A stretch of 5,811 nt of DNA, from assembly GCA_028820035.1 (NCBI GenBank), contig JAPPKI010000348.1, positions 1 to 5,811 of the forward strand, read 5' to 3'. Positions 5,193 through 5,811 of the stretch are shown here, in pieces. Position 1 is the stretch's first letter. The number at the start of each line of letters is the position of its first letter. The notes beneath the pieces are model-generated. The model was not told where the DNA came from, did not search any database, and worked only from the letters and a program-made list of their open reading frames with translations. Source of the stretch: a bacterium (lineage in GTDB: Bacteria > Actinomycetota > Acidimicrobiia > Acidimicrobiales > Bin134). A program made the position numbers and the translations under genes.

Positions 5193-5811
5193 GTGATCGT
5201 GGAGTTGGGGCCGCATCGCTATGACGTGTCCACCCGTGCCCTGGTCATGGGCATTTTGAACCGCACGCCCGACTCGTTCTATGACGCTGGCCAGTACTGG
5301 GACTTCGACGCTTTCTTGGCCAAAGCCGAGGAGTTGGTGGCCGAGGGGGCCGACTTCTTGGATGTTGGCGGGGTGAAGGCCGGTCCCGGCCCCGAGGTGA
5401 CCGAGGAAGAGGAGATGGACCGAGTGGTACCGGCTATTGAGGCGCTGCGGAAGCGCTTCGACCTGCCCATCTCGGTGGACACTTGGCGGGCCTCGGTGGC
5501 CCGGGAGAGCTACGCCGCCGGGGCGGTGGCGGGCAATGACATCAGCGGATTCGCCGACCCCGATTTCCTCCATGAAGCCTCGGCAGCAGGAGCCTCGGTG
5601 GTGGCCTGCCACGTGCGCCTCGCTCCCAGGGTGGCCGATCCCGAGCCGGTGTACGACGACTTGGTGGGGGAGGTGAGCCGATTCTTGTCGGAGCGGGCTC
5701 AGTGGGCGGTGGACGCGGGGATCCCCCCGCAGCGGATCATGCTCGACGCCGGCCACGATCTGGGCAAAACCCCCGAGATGTCGGCCGAGCTGCTTCGCCG
5801 GTCTCAGGAGC
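5193..5811 (+). CDS. Dihydropteroate synthase-family protein, FolP2-like, 3' end cut by window edge
   Basis: An open frame of 206 codons plus one base starts at GTG 5193 (GTG 5199 is an alternative) and runs off the right edge. It has the TIM-barrel DHPS signature: MGILNRTPDSFYDAG (19-33), ADFLDVGG (53-60), PISVDTWRA (92-100), GNDISG (114-119) and MLDAGHDLGKTP (183-194). Pterin-site residues Asn23, Asp57, Asp96, Asn115, Asp185 and Lys192 appear conserved. However, the ESTRPGA loop that true DHPS uses to bind p-aminobenzoate reads VKAGPGP (61-67), and the DPG(x)GFGK element reads DAGHDLGK. From memory this matches the mycobacterial FolP2 type (NRTPDSFYD, DVGGVKAGPG, SVDTWRA), reported to lack DHPS activity, so a folate role is uncertain. 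I leave the symbol empty for that reason. It follows comEC by 10 bases with no clear RBS and is probably expressed from the same transcript. In mycobacteria folP2 neighbours glucosyl-3-phosphoglycerate synthase, so the next gene to the right would be informative. Confidence 0.88.
   Translation, partial: MIVELGPHRYDVSTRALVMGILNRTPDSFYDAGQYWDFDAFLAKAEELVAEGADFLDVGGVKAGPGPEVTEEEEMDRVVPAIEALRKRFDLPISVDTWRASVARESYAAGAVAGNDISGFADPDFLHEASAAGASVVACHVRLAPRVADPEPVYDDLVGEVSRFLSERAQWAVDAGIPPQRIMLDAGHDLGKTPEMSAELLRRSQE

Noticed and set aside
4348..5196. A 282-codon plus-strand open frame inside comEC
   Set aside because: It is rich in Gly/Arg/Ala with no motif and lies in another frame of comEC, whose motifs are clear throughout.
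5166..5756. A 196-codon minus-strand open frame at the right end
   Set aside because: It lies opposite the FolP-like gene, which carries all DHPS landmarks; the antisense product shows none.

Overview
The window is GC-rich, densely coded DNA with very short intergenic gaps. It looks like an actinobacterial chromosome, plausibly an uncultivated Acidimicrobiia-type lineage. The supporting points are frequent GTG/TTG starts, a PAC2-family protein (common in proteasome-bearing Actinobacteria), a CnoX-like thioredoxin-TPR protein with an intact CXXC motif, and a dihydropteroate-synthase paralogue resembling mycobacterial FolP2. The taxonomic assignment is inference from protein style only. I see no mobile element, CRISPR array, tRNA or rRNA.

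Layout. On the minus strand, positions 1903 down to 1 hold a two-gene unit: an ACAD10/11-type aminoglycoside-phosphotransferase-fold kinase, then a PAC2-family protein that runs off the left edge. The junction between them (about 780-861) carries a near-perfect 41-bp tandem duplication. It duplicates the ribosome binding site, the start codon and the first nine codons of the PAC2 gene. The result is two consecutive ATGA stop/start overlaps with a 14-codon mini-ORF between them.

On the plus strand, starting 23 bp from the kinase gene's assumed TTG start, come a thioredoxin-TPR protein (1927-2631), an AT-richer 83-bp gap with a promoter-like element, comEA (2715-3398), comEC (3395-5182) and a folP-like gene (5193 to the right edge). 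comEA and comEC overlap by four bases (GTGA), and the folP-like gene starts 10 bases after comEC, so these three are probably co-transcribed.

How the genes fit together. ComEA (membrane anchor, SLBB and helix-hairpin-helix DNA-binding domains) and ComEC (inner-membrane channel) are the DNA receptor and translocation pore of natural transformation. ComEC keeps its N-terminal OB-like and Competence domains, but its C-terminal metallo-beta-lactamase-like domain has shrunk to about 125 residues with no metal-binding motif. The other genes are housekeeping-like: protein quality control or redox (thioredoxin-TPR), small-molecule phosphorylation (kinase), a proteasome-chaperone-like fold (PAC2) and pterin-fold metabolism (FolP-like).

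I found no convincing new multi-gene system. The most unusual signals are the duplicated translational-coupling junction, a perfect 12-bp hairpin inside comEC, the degenerate ComEC nuclease-like domain, and the altered substrate loop of the FolP-like protein.
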